This document shows positions 52,615 to 61,248 of a stretch of DNA of 64,000 bases, piece by piece (position 1 is the first letter of the stretch; each line of letters begins with the position of its first letter). The notes under the pieces were generated by a model. It worked only from the letters and a program-made list of their open reading frames with translations. It did not search any database and had not been told where the DNA came from. The stretch is from UBA6168 sp041163745 (GTDB lineage: Bacteria; Bacteroidota; Bacteroidia; Chitinophagales; Saprospiraceae), in the NCBI GenBank assembly GCA_041163745.1, contig JBEAQU010000083.1:1-64000 (forward strand), read 5' to 3'. Position numbers and translations under genes: made by a program.

Positions 52615-53718
52615 TCAAACGCCTTGCATATCCGCATACAAGGATAGGTAAGCGGCCGTCGTCTGCTGGATGTGGAAATTACGGCGGACGGAATCCCGGG
52701 CGGCCGCGCCCCATTGCCGGGCCAGGACCCGATTGTTCGCCATTGCATGGATGGCGGCCGCCAGTGCGGCGGGATTTCCCGGTGGCACCACCCTTCCGTT
52801 CAATCCGTCCGAGACAACGGCCTTGTTTCCCGGAATATCGGTTATGATGGGAGGAACTCCCAATGACATCGCTTCGAGGAGTGCTTTCGTGGTGGCTTCG
52901 CCGAACAAGGAAGGCAGTACGAAGCCATCTGCGGCGGCGAGGAGGGAAAGGACATCCGTTCGAAAGCCAGCCAGGTGTATCTGGTTACGGAGCGGGCTCA
53001 GTTCCATCCATTTGCGACAGGCCCTGTCGTCCATGTTGTTCCCGATGAGAAGGAAGTGGACGGGGCAGGTCGGTGGCAAGGCGCAGGTGGCTTCCAGGAG
53101 GACGGGAATACCTTTCATCCGTCGGTTGTTGGCAACGCAGACGACCAGGAAGGCGTTGTCGGGGACATGCCAGGTGTTGCGGATGAGGGTACGGTTCGGG
53201 CGGATGTCATCGTACCATGCCGGGTCATGTCCTTTGCTGATGGTGACGGCCTTTTCCGGCCGGAAGCCGGGTTGCCGCCGGAACAGTTCGGAAATGGCCG
53301 GTGCGATACAGATGATGCGGTCAACCCTAGGATGCAGATATTTGAGGTATGCGCTGGGGTCGAGCCAGTGGATATTGCCGGTATAACCGCGGTAGAGGAT
53401 GACCTTCACCGGGATGCCTGTGGCAGCCAACAGTCCGTTTCGTATAGCCCGGCTGTTGAACAGGTGCAGGAAATCATATTGTCCGTGAACCAAGGTTTTT
53501 CGGATGGTAAGGATGGCACCCAGGTCGAATTTTTTAGTCGGGTGGAAAGGGATGACCACGATGCCGGCCGAGCGGAAGCGGTTGACGTAGGGGGCATCTG
53601 GAAAGGTCATGATGGTGACACGGACACCAGCCTGTTGGAGTCGGATGAAGAGTTCCGCTTCGGGGCGGACGCCGTTTGTGTCCCGGTAGTTACTGATGAC
53701 CAGTGCCTTGGTAGCCAT
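52615..53718 (-). CDS. GT4-family glycosyltransferase
   Basis: 367 residues, GT-B fold. The N-terminus TKALVISNYRDTNGVRPEAELF is followed by FLHLFNSRAIRNGLLAA. The C-terminal domain contains VVCVANNRRMKGIPVLLEA, HFLLIGNNMDDR, LAGFRTDVLSLLAAADGFVLPS and the EX7E-type EATTKALLEAMSLGVPPI. It adds a sugar to an unknown acceptor, probably in surface glycan synthesis. It is divergent from rsmG with a 178-bp gap and has no adjacent polysaccharide genes. Confidence 0.86.
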   Translation of the reverse strand: MATKALVISNYRDTNGVRPEAELFIRLQQAGVRVTIMTFPDAPYVNRFRSAGIVVIPFHPTKKFDLGAILTIRKTLVHGQYDFLHLFNSRAIRNGLLAATGIPVKVILYRGYTGNIHWLDPSAYLKYLHPRVDRIICIAPAISELFRRQPGFRPEKAVTISKGHDPAWYDDIRPNRTLIRNTWHVPDNAFLVVCVANNRRMKGIPVLLEATCALPPTCPVHFLLIGNNMDDRACRKWMELSPLRNQIHLAGFRTDVLSLLAAADGFVLPSLFGEATTKALLEAMSLGVPPIITDIPGNKAVVSDGLNGRVVPPGNPAALAAAIHAMANNRVLARQWGAAARDSVRRNFHIQQTTAAYLSLYADMQGV

Positions 53719-53896
53719 GCTTCAGGAGTTTGGGCTTGACTTCGGAGCAAAGAGAGGCGGTGACAGATTGGATTCTTTCAACGGGTCGGTTTCCGCCGAC
53801 TGCCTGACGACAAGGATGCTTATCTCTCGCAATATTGGAAAAAAAGCGAATTTTGGCAGGAGATTTTTTGTTTATGGATGGATTTATCATTTCAAC

Positions 53897-54535
53897 ATGA
53901 TGACATACGAAGCGTTGGCGACTTACTTTCCTTCGTTGGACGAGGAGCGGTTGGATCTTTTTGCCAAACTGGAGGAACTTTACAGGACCTGGAACAGCAG
54001 GATCAACCTGATTTCCCGGAAAGATATAGACCAGTTGTACGAGCATCATGTGTTGCATTCCTTGGCGATAGCAAAGCTGATTCGATTTCAGCCGGGTGCC
54101 AGCATCCTTGACATCGGTACCGGGGGTGGATTTCCTGGGATACCGTTGGCTATCATGTTTCCGGATGTGTCGTTTCATCTGGTGGATGGCACGTTGAAAA
54201 AGATCAGGGTCGTACAGGATGTTGCGGAACAGTTGTCGCTGAAGAATGTCCGTGCGTCGGCGGAAAGAGTGGAAAGCTTGCGTGGAAGGACATATGATTT
54301 TGCTGTTTCCCGAGCCGTTGCAACGATGGAGCAGCTGCGGCAATGGTCGCATCGCCTGTTGAAAGAGCAGCATCGGCATGTGTTGCCCAACGGGCTGTTG
54401 GCGCTGAAAGGGGGCAACTTACAATCGGAACTCAAGGCCTTGCCAAAGGGAGAGTATTCGGAGGTTTATGCGATCAGCGATTGGTTTGACCTACCTTATT
54501 TTCATGAAAAATTTGTCGTTTATCTGCAGGGGTAG
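53897..54535 (+). CDS. rsmG: 16S rRNA (guanine-527-N7)-methyltransferase
   Basis: 212 residues from the ATG at 53897 (or the adjacent one), preferred over longer frames because the family begins close to MTYEALATYFPSLDEERL. The SAM motif is ILDIGTGGGFPGIPLAIMFP; the following strand FHLVDGTLKK and DFAVSRAVATMEQLRQW also fit RsmG. It methylates G527 in the decoding-centre 530 loop; loss of this activity commonly gives low-level streptomycin resistance. Cytosolic. The window's largest recognisable non-coding stretch follows. Confidence 0.93.
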   Translation: MMTYEALATYFPSLDEERLDLFAKLEELYRTWNSRINLISRKDIDQLYEHHVLHSLAIAKLIRFQPGASILDIGTGGGFPGIPLAIMFPDVSFHLVDGTLKKIRVVQDVAEQLSLKNVRASAERVESLRGRTYDFAVSRAVATMEQLRQWSHRLLKEQHRHVLPNGLLALKGGNLQSELKALPKGEYSEVYAISDWFDLPYFHEKFVVYLQG

Positions 54536-55220
54536 CCTTGTGATGGGATTGTCAGGGGGAGCTGTGCACCCGTCCGGTTGGACATGTCTGCAGGGATAGG
54601 AAACGAGGCGCAAGCGGAATTGTGTGATGTGCATTAACAAACAGCGGGGATGGGCATGAAAAGCTGCTTTGGGTATTTGTAAATCGAGCGGGTGCAAACC
54701 AGATGGTCCCGTCCGGTATGAAAAAGTGCGCATGATTGGCTTCCCAAGTCACCGTTTTGTCTGTGCTTTAGCTTTTGATTTTTTCGAGAAGAGGGGCCTG
54801 GCGTGGTGCGAGGGTAAAGACCCAACCAAGGCGCTGCCGCTGTTGGGCGGCTATTCGGTCCGTCTCCGGTTCTTCGGCGGCAGGGAGTCCGCGACCGTGG
54901 CAATAAGATCGGAGATTCGGAAATGTATCTGATACGCACAAGGAAGGGTAATCGGCGCTTGGGAGCCAATTTTTCTTATCATTGACCGATGAGAGGAACC
55001 AAGTCGAGGAAGCGCAGTGCGTCGGACATTGTCATCGACCAGAAAACCTTTCTGTTGCGTAGCAGTAAGCCACTGACAGGCAGTGCAGCCCCCGGGCCTC
55101 TGGTAGGAGGCAGACGGGAGGGCTGCACTGCGATGAGAGCGGAATTGGCAAGCATCAGGATAGTCAGTCACAATGGACGGGATGACAAGCATCGCTGCAA
55201 AGCGTAGAACGCAGCGGGAA
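54536..55220. other. Long intergenic region between rsmG and recA
   Basis: 685 bp with no recognisable protein gene on either strand. Candidate frames at 54634-54969 and 54851-55234 lack any domain. The right half contains a strong hairpin (annotated separately). I looked for tRNA, tmRNA, SRP RNA and RNase P landmarks and found none. It could hold an unrecognised structured RNA or a degraded gene. Confidence 0.55.
55080..55131. ncRNA. Long stable hairpin, possible structured RNA or recA 3' element
   Basis: GCAGTGCAGCCC (55080-55091) pairs perfectly with GGGCTGCACTGC (55120-55131). The 28-nt loop contains an inner stem GCCTC/GAGGC (55096-55100, 55107-55111). It lies ~90 bp past the recA stop (minus strand) and carries no T-tract on either side. 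It may be a transcript 3' end, a bidirectional terminator, or part of a small RNA. Confidence 0.4.
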
Positions 55221-56291
55221 TCAATCGTCGTCACCGAAACCGTTTTCCATGCCGTCTTCGTCCGTGGGAACGGGGGTGGCGCGTACTTTGGCGGATGACA
55301 GTTTGGATTTGATTTTCTGTTCGATTTCTGAAGCGACCTCCGGGTTGTCCATCATGAACTGTTTGGCAGCATCGCGGCCTTGGGCGATCTTAGCGCCGTC
55401 GTAGCTATACCATGCACCGCTTTTGGTGATGATATCGTAATCCACACCCATGTCGACGATTTCACCGGATTTGGAGATCCCTTCGCCATACATGATGTCA
55501 AATTCGGCGGTTCGGAACGGCGGTGCCACTTTGTTCTTGACGATTTTGACTTTTACGTGGTTACCTACGACATTACCTTCCTTGTCCTTGATCGCCTGTC
55601 CGTTGCGGCGGATGTCCACGCGGATGGAGGCATAGAACTTGAGCGCATTGCCACCGGTGGTTGTTTCGGGGTTGCCGAACATCACACCGATTTTTTCACG
55701 GAGTTGGTTAATGAAGATGCAGGTACAGTGCGTACGACCGATGGCGGCGGTCAGTTTCCGCATGGCCTGTGACATCAGGCGGGCTTGCAGGCCGACCTTG
55801 GCATCGCCCATTTCCCCTTCGATCTCGCTTCTGGGTACCAAGGCGGCGACGGAGTCAATGACGATGATATCGATCGCACCGGATCGAATCAGGTTTTCTG
55901 CGATTTCCAGGGCCTGTTCCCCGTTGTCGGGTTGGGAAATCAGCAGATTTTCCGTTTCCACACCCAGTGCTTCCGCGTAGGTTCGGTCGAATGCATGTTC
56001 CGCATCGATGAACGCGGCCATACCGCCGGAACGTTGACATTCTGCGATGGCGTGGATGGCAAGCGTCGTCTTACCGGAGGATTCCGGTCCGTATATCTCG
56101 ATGATTCTGCCGCGGGGGAACCCACCGACCCCCAGGGCCAGGTCCATTCCCAACGATCCTGTCGAAATGCATTCGACATCCATTACCTGTTTGTCGCCCA
56201 ACCGCATGACGGTCCCTTTGCCAAAGGTCTTGTCAATCCGGTCTATTGCCAGGTTGAGGGCCTTGATTTTCGAATCTCTGTCTTGAAACAT
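55221..56291 (-). CDS. recA: Recombinase RecA
   Basis: 356 residues from the ATG at 56291. Core motifs are Walker A GPESSGKTTLAIHAIA, the catalytic Glu region AAFIDAEHAFD, IIVIDSVAAL (Walker B), loop L2 around IFINQLREKIGVMFGNPETTTGGNAL (in part), and NKVAPPFRTAEFDIMYGEGIS. The C-terminal tail is Asp/Glu-rich (EDGMENGFGDDD), as usual. RecA forms the filament for homologous recombination and the damage response. It has a clear promoter just upstream; no LexA-like box was found and none is required in this phylum. Confidence 0.97.
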   Translation of the reverse strand: MFQDRDSKIKALNLAIDRIDKTFGKGTVMRLGDKQVMDVECISTGSLGMDLALGVGGFPRGRIIEIYGPESSGKTTLAIHAIAECQRSGGMAAFIDAEHAFDRTYAEALGVETENLLISQPDNGEQALEIAENLIRSGAIDIIVIDSVAALVPRSEIEGEMGDAKVGLQARLMSQAMRKLTAAIGRTHCTCIFINQLREKIGVMFGNPETTTGGNALKFYASIRVDIRRNGQAIKDKEGNVVGNHVKVKIVKNKVAPPFRTAEFDIMYGEGISKSGEIVDMGVDYDIITKSGAWYSYDGAKIAQGRDAAKQFMMDNPEVASEIEQKIKSKLSSAKVRATPVPTDEDGMENGFGDDD

Positions 56292-56333
56292 ATCCGCTGG
56301 AGTTTGAAGTTGCAACAAATTTCAATATCGATG

Positions 56334-56362
56334 CAAACATAAAATAAAATGTTTTAAACAAA
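56334..56362 (-). promoter_or_regulatory. recA promoter
   Basis: On the minus strand TATGTTTG (56341 to 56334) is an exact TAnnTTTG -7 element; TTTG (56362 to 56359) lies 17 bp upstream of it as the -33 element. Transcription would start about 35 bases before the recA start codon. The region is very AT-rich. Confidence 0.65.
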
Positions 56363-56786
56363 AAATAAAAAAACAACAATTATTGTGTAATACTTTTGGT
56401 GGGATTCACGTCGGGCAACGTGTTATGGAGGCAGGGTGCTCAGTGTGAAGACGGTTTCTGAACCGTTCTCAATGCCGTGTTTGGGCAGGCGGCGTTAGTT
56501 CCTCCGGCTGCTCGGGGAAGGCCCGTTGCATGTTCGAGACTGGACGTTTGTGCGGCAGCGCTGGGATACCATCGCATGGTAGGTTCCTTATTGGCCGGGC
56601 CTTGTTTGACCGGACACAGCGGGAAGAACCGTTCCTGCCGGGCCGGACAGTGAATTTTCGGTCGGCAGACTTTCCTTTATTGTGCGTCGTTTCGGGTGAT
56701 ACAGGGTCAGGTACGGCCTTGCTGGGAAGTGTGCCGGGCAATTCCAAGGCAGCCTGAGCAGCGCAGTCGCTTCGCGCAGCAGGTGT
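56363..56786. other. Intergenic region upstream of recA
   Basis: About 424 bp between the recA promoter and the small gene at 56787. It includes a short inverted repeat ACGGTT-TCTG-AACCGT (56451-56466). Frames in both directions lack recognisable features. Confidence 0.5.
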
Positions 56787-57023
56787 TCATTTGGACTGGC
56801 AGAGTGCGGTGGAAGCGCTGTAGCGCATGATTTTCTGCAGGGTGGTCGGTTTAGCGTTGAACATATCGCGCGGCAAATGCCGTAAGGCCTGTTGCAGTTC
56901 TTGAAATTCCTCCCGGAGGAGCGGGTTTTCATCCAGTGCGAAACGCAGTTCGGTATTTTCCGAAGGGAATCCTTCGCCGTAAAGATGTCTGACCAAATCC
57001 AAAGAAGTGTAAGGTTGTTTCAT
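56787..57023 (-). CDS. Small anti-sigma-like protein
   Basis: 78 residues from the ATG at 57023 (MKQPYTSLDLVRHLYGEGFP). The opening LVRHLYGEG with following acidic helix resembles the N-terminal region of Bacteroidota anti-sigma or zinc-finger-like proteins (D-L-(V/I)-R-Y-L-Y-G-E pattern), but there is no metal-binding motif and no membrane helix. The rest is helical (LREEFQELQQALRHLP) ending KIMRYSASTALCQ. No sigma factor is adjacent. It is divergent from scpB with a 329-bp gap. I judge it a real gene because of the family-like opening, but the function is unknown. Confidence 0.6.
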   Translation of the reverse strand: MKQPYTSLDLVRHLYGEGFPSENTELRFALDENPLLREEFQELQQALRHLPRDMFNAKPTTLQKIMRYSASTALCQSK

Positions 57024-57352
57024 GTGAAGAATCAGGTTGGTGATAACAGCAATCCTATCATGTGAATAACTGACAGTATCACGGCAATATTGTACGGCGG
57101 GCATTATTTTGGGTGGTTTTTGAACATATTGCTCGCGGGGGCGTATCCGGCGGACGGTGTACGGGGCAGGTCGGCCGGTGCGGGTGAATCCGATCTGTGG
57201 GTAAGCAGACAAACCGAGCGGATTTTGCTACATTTGTACAGGCTGGTCCCCCATGGGACTGGGGTTGTCAACGAAGGCAAGCGAGTATGCAAGGCCGGCG
57301 GGTGCGTCCGGTGTGGAAGTCGAACAACCGGCCGGCCGCATAACTGTTAATA
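57024..57352. other. Intergenic region upstream of scpB
   Basis: 329 bp between divergent genes. TACATTTG at 57229-57236 is an exact plus-strand TAnnTTTG match ~117 bp before scpB. Nothing else recognised. Confidence 0.5.
57229..57236 (+). promoter_or_regulatory. Candidate -7 element upstream of scpB
   Basis: TACATTTG fits TAnnTTTG but gives a leader of ~110 bases and has no -33 TTTG at normal spacing. Confidence 0.35.
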
Positions 57353-57934
57353 ATGGAAAAACTGACATTATCCGTTGAGGCGTTGATATTCGCTGCGGAC
57401 ACTCCGATAAGCAAGGCGGACATCGAGTCGAGTCTGAACGAGGCATTTTCGACTTTCGTTTCCCCGGAAGAAGTGGCGGAGGCTATTCGGGCGCTCCGGG
57501 AAAAGTACAACGGGGATGCATATGCCATGGAGATTGTGGAGATTGCCGGCGGCCTGCAGTTCATGACGAAGGGGGCGTTTCATCCGGTGGTGGGGGCATG
57601 GTTGCGGCAGACGACCAAGAAACGCCTGTCGCAGGCTGCGGTGGAGACCCTATCCATCCTTGCATACAAACAACCGGTATCCAAAGCAGAACTGGAGAGC
57701 ATCCGCGGAGTCAGTTGCGACTACACCCTTCAGAAACTGCTGGAGCGGGAGCTTGTGTCGATTGTCGGCAGGAGTGACGGCCCCGGCAGGCCCTTGTTGT
57801 ACGGAACCAGCGTCCGGTTCATGGATTATTTCGGCTTGAACAGTCTGGACGACCTGCCGAAGCCGAAGGATTTCAAGGAGCCCTTGCAGGAGATCGGCGA
57901 GCGGGCCCCGTTGGAAGTCCAGGATGGGGAATGA
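57353..57934 (+). CDS. scpB: Chromosome segregation and condensation protein ScpB
   Basis: 193 residues of two winged-helix domains. The first has LSVEALIFAADTPISKADIE and the second TLSILAYKQPVSKAELESIRGVSCDYTLQKLLE (in part), the signature SILAYKQPVSKAE being almost universal in ScpB. A GRSDGPGRPLLYGTS hairpin closes the domain. ScpB dimers bind ScpA (kleisin) to form the SMC complex that organises the chromosome. scpA is not adjacent in this window. Confidence 0.93.
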   Translation: MEKLTLSVEALIFAADTPISKADIESSLNEAFSTFVSPEEVAEAIRALREKYNGDAYAMEIVEIAGGLQFMTKGAFHPVVGAWLRQTTKKRLSQAAVETLSILAYKQPVSKAELESIRGVSCDYTLQKLLERELVSIVGRSDGPGRPLLYGTSVRFMDYFGLNSLDDLPKPKDFKEPLQEIGERAPLEVQDGE

Positions 57935-57988
57935 ACTTCGGAACTATTCTGTCATGATACAGTGACTGTTTACAGTTATTTTCAGCGC

Positions 57989-58351
57989 ATGAGGAGATTA
58001 CATTTATTGTCTGTCCTGGTTTTTTGCATGCAATTTCAACTGGAGGCCCAAACGGTATTTGAGATCGACGCCAATCAAAGTATGTTGATGACGGGCAAGG
58101 GTCCAGGGCAAGATGCTACCATCAATCCTTTTCAAGGGGAAGGCTGCTATGCTGTCATTAGGAATTTAGGTGACGAATCGTTCTCCGTTCGAATTCAGCA
58201 AGACGGAAAATTGATTGGGGTTTTTGCAGTCAAACCAAAGAAAACCAAGAAGATAAAAATTTTAGTTGGTCAGGAACTGTATTTGGATTCCAATACTCAA
58301 AAAAAGTCCAAGGCAAGTGTGGCGTATGAAAAAATGAGTCGCAAACAGTAA
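57989..58351 (+). CDS. Small secreted protein of unknown family
   Basis: 120 residues from the ATG at 57989, chosen over an upstream GTG because it opens a signal peptide (MRRLHLLSVLVFCMQFQLEA). The mature part (QTVFEIDANQSMLMTGKGPG onward) looks all-beta with a Lys-rich patch (KPKKTKKIKI) and no catalytic motif. Base composition is clearly lower in GC than the neighbours, so it may be recently acquired. It sits between scpB and the DUF2480 gene in the same direction. Function unknown. Confidence 0.6.
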   Translation: MRRLHLLSVLVFCMQFQLEAQTVFEIDANQSMLMTGKGPGQDATINPFQGEGCYAVIRNLGDESFSVRIQQDGKLIGVFAVKPKKTKKIKILVGQELYLDSNTQKKSKASVAYEKMSRKQ

Positions 58352-58419
58352 TAGTTGTGCTGCATCTTTGAACATGCGGAGGGGTAGGGTTCGTAATAAA
58401 AAGTGAAAAATCATCAATC

Positions 58420-58962
58420 ATGACGGTATCGGATAAACCCTTGGTCAACCGGGTGGCGAACAGCGGCCTGGTGACCGTCAATCTAGAGGATTACCACCCG
58501 GTGGGGGAGGTGTTGGAGTTCGATTTGAAGGACTACCTGTTCATGGGGCTGATATTGAAGGAAAAGGAATTCCGGCAGGCGATGAAGGAGCATGACTGGA
58601 CTCGATACGAGGGATGTCATCTGGCGGTCCGCTGTTCTGCGGACGCGGTCATTCCCTTGTGGGCGTACATGTTGGTGACGGTTCATGCGTCCCCTTTCGC
58701 AGCCGGTGTCCACCAAGGTGCCGCGGAGGAAGTAGTCCGGCATCTTTACCTGAAGCGGATCGACGAATTGGATGTGATCGCTTACGAAGGCCAGCGGATC
58801 GTCATCAAGGGGTGCAGCGGCAAGCCGGTGCCTCCGGCTGCCTACATGGCATTGACGGCCAAACTGTTGCCGGTGGCGGCGAGTATCATGTTCGGGGAGC
58901 CATGCTCCACGGTACCCATATACAAGGCCTTGCGGCGGGAAGATACCGGCGCACCGGCATGA
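58420..58962 (+). CDS. DUF2480 family protein
   Basis: 180 residues. LVNRVANSGLVTVNLEDYHP near the N-terminus, DLKDYLFMGLILKEKEFR, HDWTRYEGCHLAVRCSADAVIP, VVIKGC-type segment IVIKGCSGKPVPPAAYMALT, and IMFGEPCSTVPIYK at the C-terminus match DUF2480, a conserved Bacteroidota family. The closing EPCSTVP motif with Cys is invariant as far as I know. Its role is unknown. It often lies near Fe-S assembly genes; none is seen here. Confidence 0.85.
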   Translation: MTVSDKPLVNRVANSGLVTVNLEDYHPVGEVLEFDLKDYLFMGLILKEKEFRQAMKEHDWTRYEGCHLAVRCSADAVIPLWAYMLVTVHASPFAAGVHQGAAEEVVRHLYLKRIDELDVIAYEGQRIVIKGCSGKPVPPAAYMALTAKLLPVAASIMFGEPCSTVPIYKALRREDTGAPA

Positions 58963-58988
58963 GCATTGGGCACGCTGAGCCGGATGTC

Positions 58989-61097
58989 TCAACTGATTCT
59001 TCCCCAGTCCTTTCTACGGGAGCGTTCCCTTTGCAGGAACGTCAGGAGGGGTGCATGGACAGGGTTTGCCAGGGCGGGATCCTCGTCGAGGATGCGCCGG
59101 GCGATGTTCCTGGCGGACCGGAGCACCTCGGCGTGCTTGCCCAGGTCCGCTATCCGGAGGTTCAGCAGGCCGCTCTGCCGGGTTCCTTCGATATTGCCGG
59201 GCCCGCGCAGGCGCAGGTCTGCTTCGGCGATTTCGAATCCATCGTTTGTCCGGACCATGGTGTTGATTCTTTCGCGGGCATCCTGGCTCAGCCGAAAGTC
59301 GGTCATCAGGATGCAGTAACTTTGTTCGGCGCCGCGCCCCACCCTACCCCGCAGCTGATGCAACTGAGACAGGCCGAACCGTTCCGTATTCTCGATGACC
59401 ATGACACTGGCGTTCGGGACGTTCACCCCCACTTCGATCACCGTGGTGGCGACCATGATCTGTGTCTCACCTTTCACGAAGCGTTGCATTTCGAACTCCT
59501 TGTCTGCCGCTTTCATTCTGCCATGGACGATACTGATTTGGAACTGGGGCCGGGGGAATTCCCTTTCTATCGCCTCATATCCCGCCATGAGGTTGTTCAG
59601 GTCCATCTTCTCGCTTTCTTCGATCAGGGGATAAACGACGTACACCTGTCTGCCTTTGGCTATTTCCTCCCGCATGAACCCGACGACCCGGAGTCGTTGG
59701 GCTTCCGTCCGGTGGACGGTCAGGATGGGTTTGCGTCCGGGCGGCAGTTCATCGATGACGGAAGTGTCGAGGTCTCCATACAGGGTCATGGCAAGGGTAC
59801 GCGGAATGGGAGTGGCGGTCATGACGAGGATATGGGGTGGGAAAGGGGAGCTTTTTTTCCAAAGGGAAGCTCTTTGGGCCACTCCGAAGCGGTGTTGCTC
59901 GTCGATGACAGCGATGCCGAGCTGACGGAACACGACCCAATCCTCTATCAAGGCATGGGTGCCGATCAGGATATGGGTTTCACCGGAAAGGAGCGATTCG
60001 AGCACCGCTTTTCTTTTTTTACCTTTTACGGTACCGGACAGGAAATCCACCCGGATGCCGAGGTCGTCCACCAATTCCTGGATATTGGTGAAATGTTGTT
60101 GGGCGAGAATTTCGGTAGGTGCCATGAGACATGCCTGGAACCCGTTGTCCAGCGCCATTAGCATGGAAAGGAGCGCGACCACGGTTTTGCCGCTGCCGAC
60201 ATCCCCTTGGACCAGCCGGTTCATCTGAACACCCAGCCCGAGGTCCGTCCGTATTTCACGGACCACCCTTTTTTGAGCCTGGGTCAGTTCGAACGGTAAT
60301 TTTTCCTGATAGAAGCGGTGGAAAAAAGGTCCGAGGGTGGGAAAAACGTATCCTTTCAGGTTGGTTTTCCTTTGGGCCTTGTTTTGCAGCAGGCGCAGTT
60401 GGAGGAAGAACAGTTCTTCGAAAACAAGCCGTTGGGTAGCCGAATCGAGGCTGGCCTGGTCCCTGGGGAAATGAATTTGCCGGAGCGCTTCGTACCGTGG
60501 CGGGAGTCGCAGCTGATGTAGCAGGTAATCCGGCAGGATTTCCGGCAGGTCGGCATCGGTGAGGCGCTCCAGGAGTGTTTCCATCAGCCTGCGTCGACCT
60601 TTGGCATCCAGTCCTTTCGACTGCAGTTTGTCTGTGCTGGAATACACCGGTGCGAAGGACAGGGCTGCTTCCGAGTTGGCGGCCGTCACCTCCTCCATTT
60701 CCGGGTGGGAGATGTTCAGGAAGCCGTTGAAGCTTCCGATTCGTCCGAAGACGACATATGGTTTGCCGATCCCGAGGTTTTTCTCCAGCCAGAATACGCC
60801 TTGGAACCAGATGAGTTCGATGACGCCGGTTTCATCGCGCAACCGGCCGACCAGCCTTCTTTTCGCGCCTTGGCCGACGACTTCCAGGTTGCGGAGGATA
60901 CCCTTGAGTTGGACTTCCCCACTTTCCGCATGCAATGATCCGATGGTATGGAACCGGGTCTTGTCCACATAGCGGAATGGATAGGCATGCAGGAGGTCAC
61001 CGAAGGTTTCGATTTCCAGTTCCTTCTTGAGCAGGTCTGCTTTGGCGGTACCTACACCTTTCAAATAGACGATGGAAGTATCGAGTATGGCTGACAT
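58989..61097 (-). CDS. recG: ATP-dependent DNA helicase RecG
   Basis: 702 residues from the ATG at 61097. The N-terminal OB/wedge domain (FRYVDKTRFHTIGSL, GRIGSFNGFLNISHPEME) is followed by superfamily 2 helicase motifs: I GDVGSGKTVVALL, Ia PTEILAQQH, II VIDEQHRFG, III VMTATPIPRTLAMTLYGDL and VI QLHQLRGRVGRG. It remodels stalled replication forks and Holliday junctions. The C-terminus is complete. A promoter element lies upstream at 61180. Confidence 0.95.
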   Translation of the reverse strand: MSAILDTSIVYLKGVGTAKADLLKKELEIETFGDLLHAYPFRYVDKTRFHTIGSLHAESGEVQLKGILRNLEVVGQGAKRRLVGRLRDETGVIELIWFQGVFWLEKNLGIGKPYVVFGRIGSFNGFLNISHPEMEEVTAANSEAALSFAPVYSSTDKLQSKGLDAKGRRRLMETLLERLTDADLPEILPDYLLHQLRLPPRYEALRQIHFPRDQASLDSATQRLVFEELFFLQLRLLQNKAQRKTNLKGYVFPTLGPFFHRFYQEKLPFELTQAQKRVVREIRTDLGLGVQMNRLVQGDVGSGKTVVALLSMLMALDNGFQACLMAPTEILAQQHFTNIQELVDDLGIRVDFLSGTVKGKKRKAVLESLLSGETHILIGTHALIEDWVVFRQLGIAVIDEQHRFGVAQRASLWKKSSPFPPHILVMTATPIPRTLAMTLYGDLDTSVIDELPPGRKPILTVHRTEAQRLRVVGFMREEIAKGRQVYVVYPLIEESEKMDLNNLMAGYEAIEREFPRPQFQISIVHGRMKAADKEFEMQRFVKGETQIMVATTVIEVGVNVPNASVMVIENTERFGLSQLHQLRGRVGRGAEQSYCILMTDFRLSQDARERINTMVRTNDGFEIAEADLRLRGPGNIEGTRQSGLLNLRIADLGKHAEVLRSARNIARRILDEDPALANPVHAPLLTFLQRERSRRKDWGRIS

Positions 61098-61179
61098 AGG
61101 TCTTTTCACTTAGACATACCGGGAGTTCGGCCCGCTTGTCAATGTAGCGGCACGGGTGCCATTGGGCGGGCCTTCAGAA

Positions 61180-61187
61180 CAAAAATA
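61180..61187 (-). promoter_or_regulatory. -7 promoter element of recG
   Basis: Minus strand TATTTTTG, an exact TAnnTTTG match ~83 bp before the recG start codon. No -33 TTTG seen. Confidence 0.45.
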
Positions 61188-61248
61188 GGAAAATCGGCGG
61201 CGAGTATCCCCTGTCACCGCAGCGCAAGGCCTGCCGGCCCTCTCGCGG

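Noticed and set aside
54634..54969. 111-residue minus-strand reading frame in the rsmG-recA gap
   Set aside because: Composition is that of random GC-rich sequence (Arg, Pro, Ser) with no domain; more likely non-coding.
56451..56466. Inverted repeat ACGGTT-TCTG-AACCGT upstream of recA as a LexA box
   Set aside because: It lies ~160 bp from the recA start and upstream of the promoter, and LexA-type SOS boxes are not general in this phylum.
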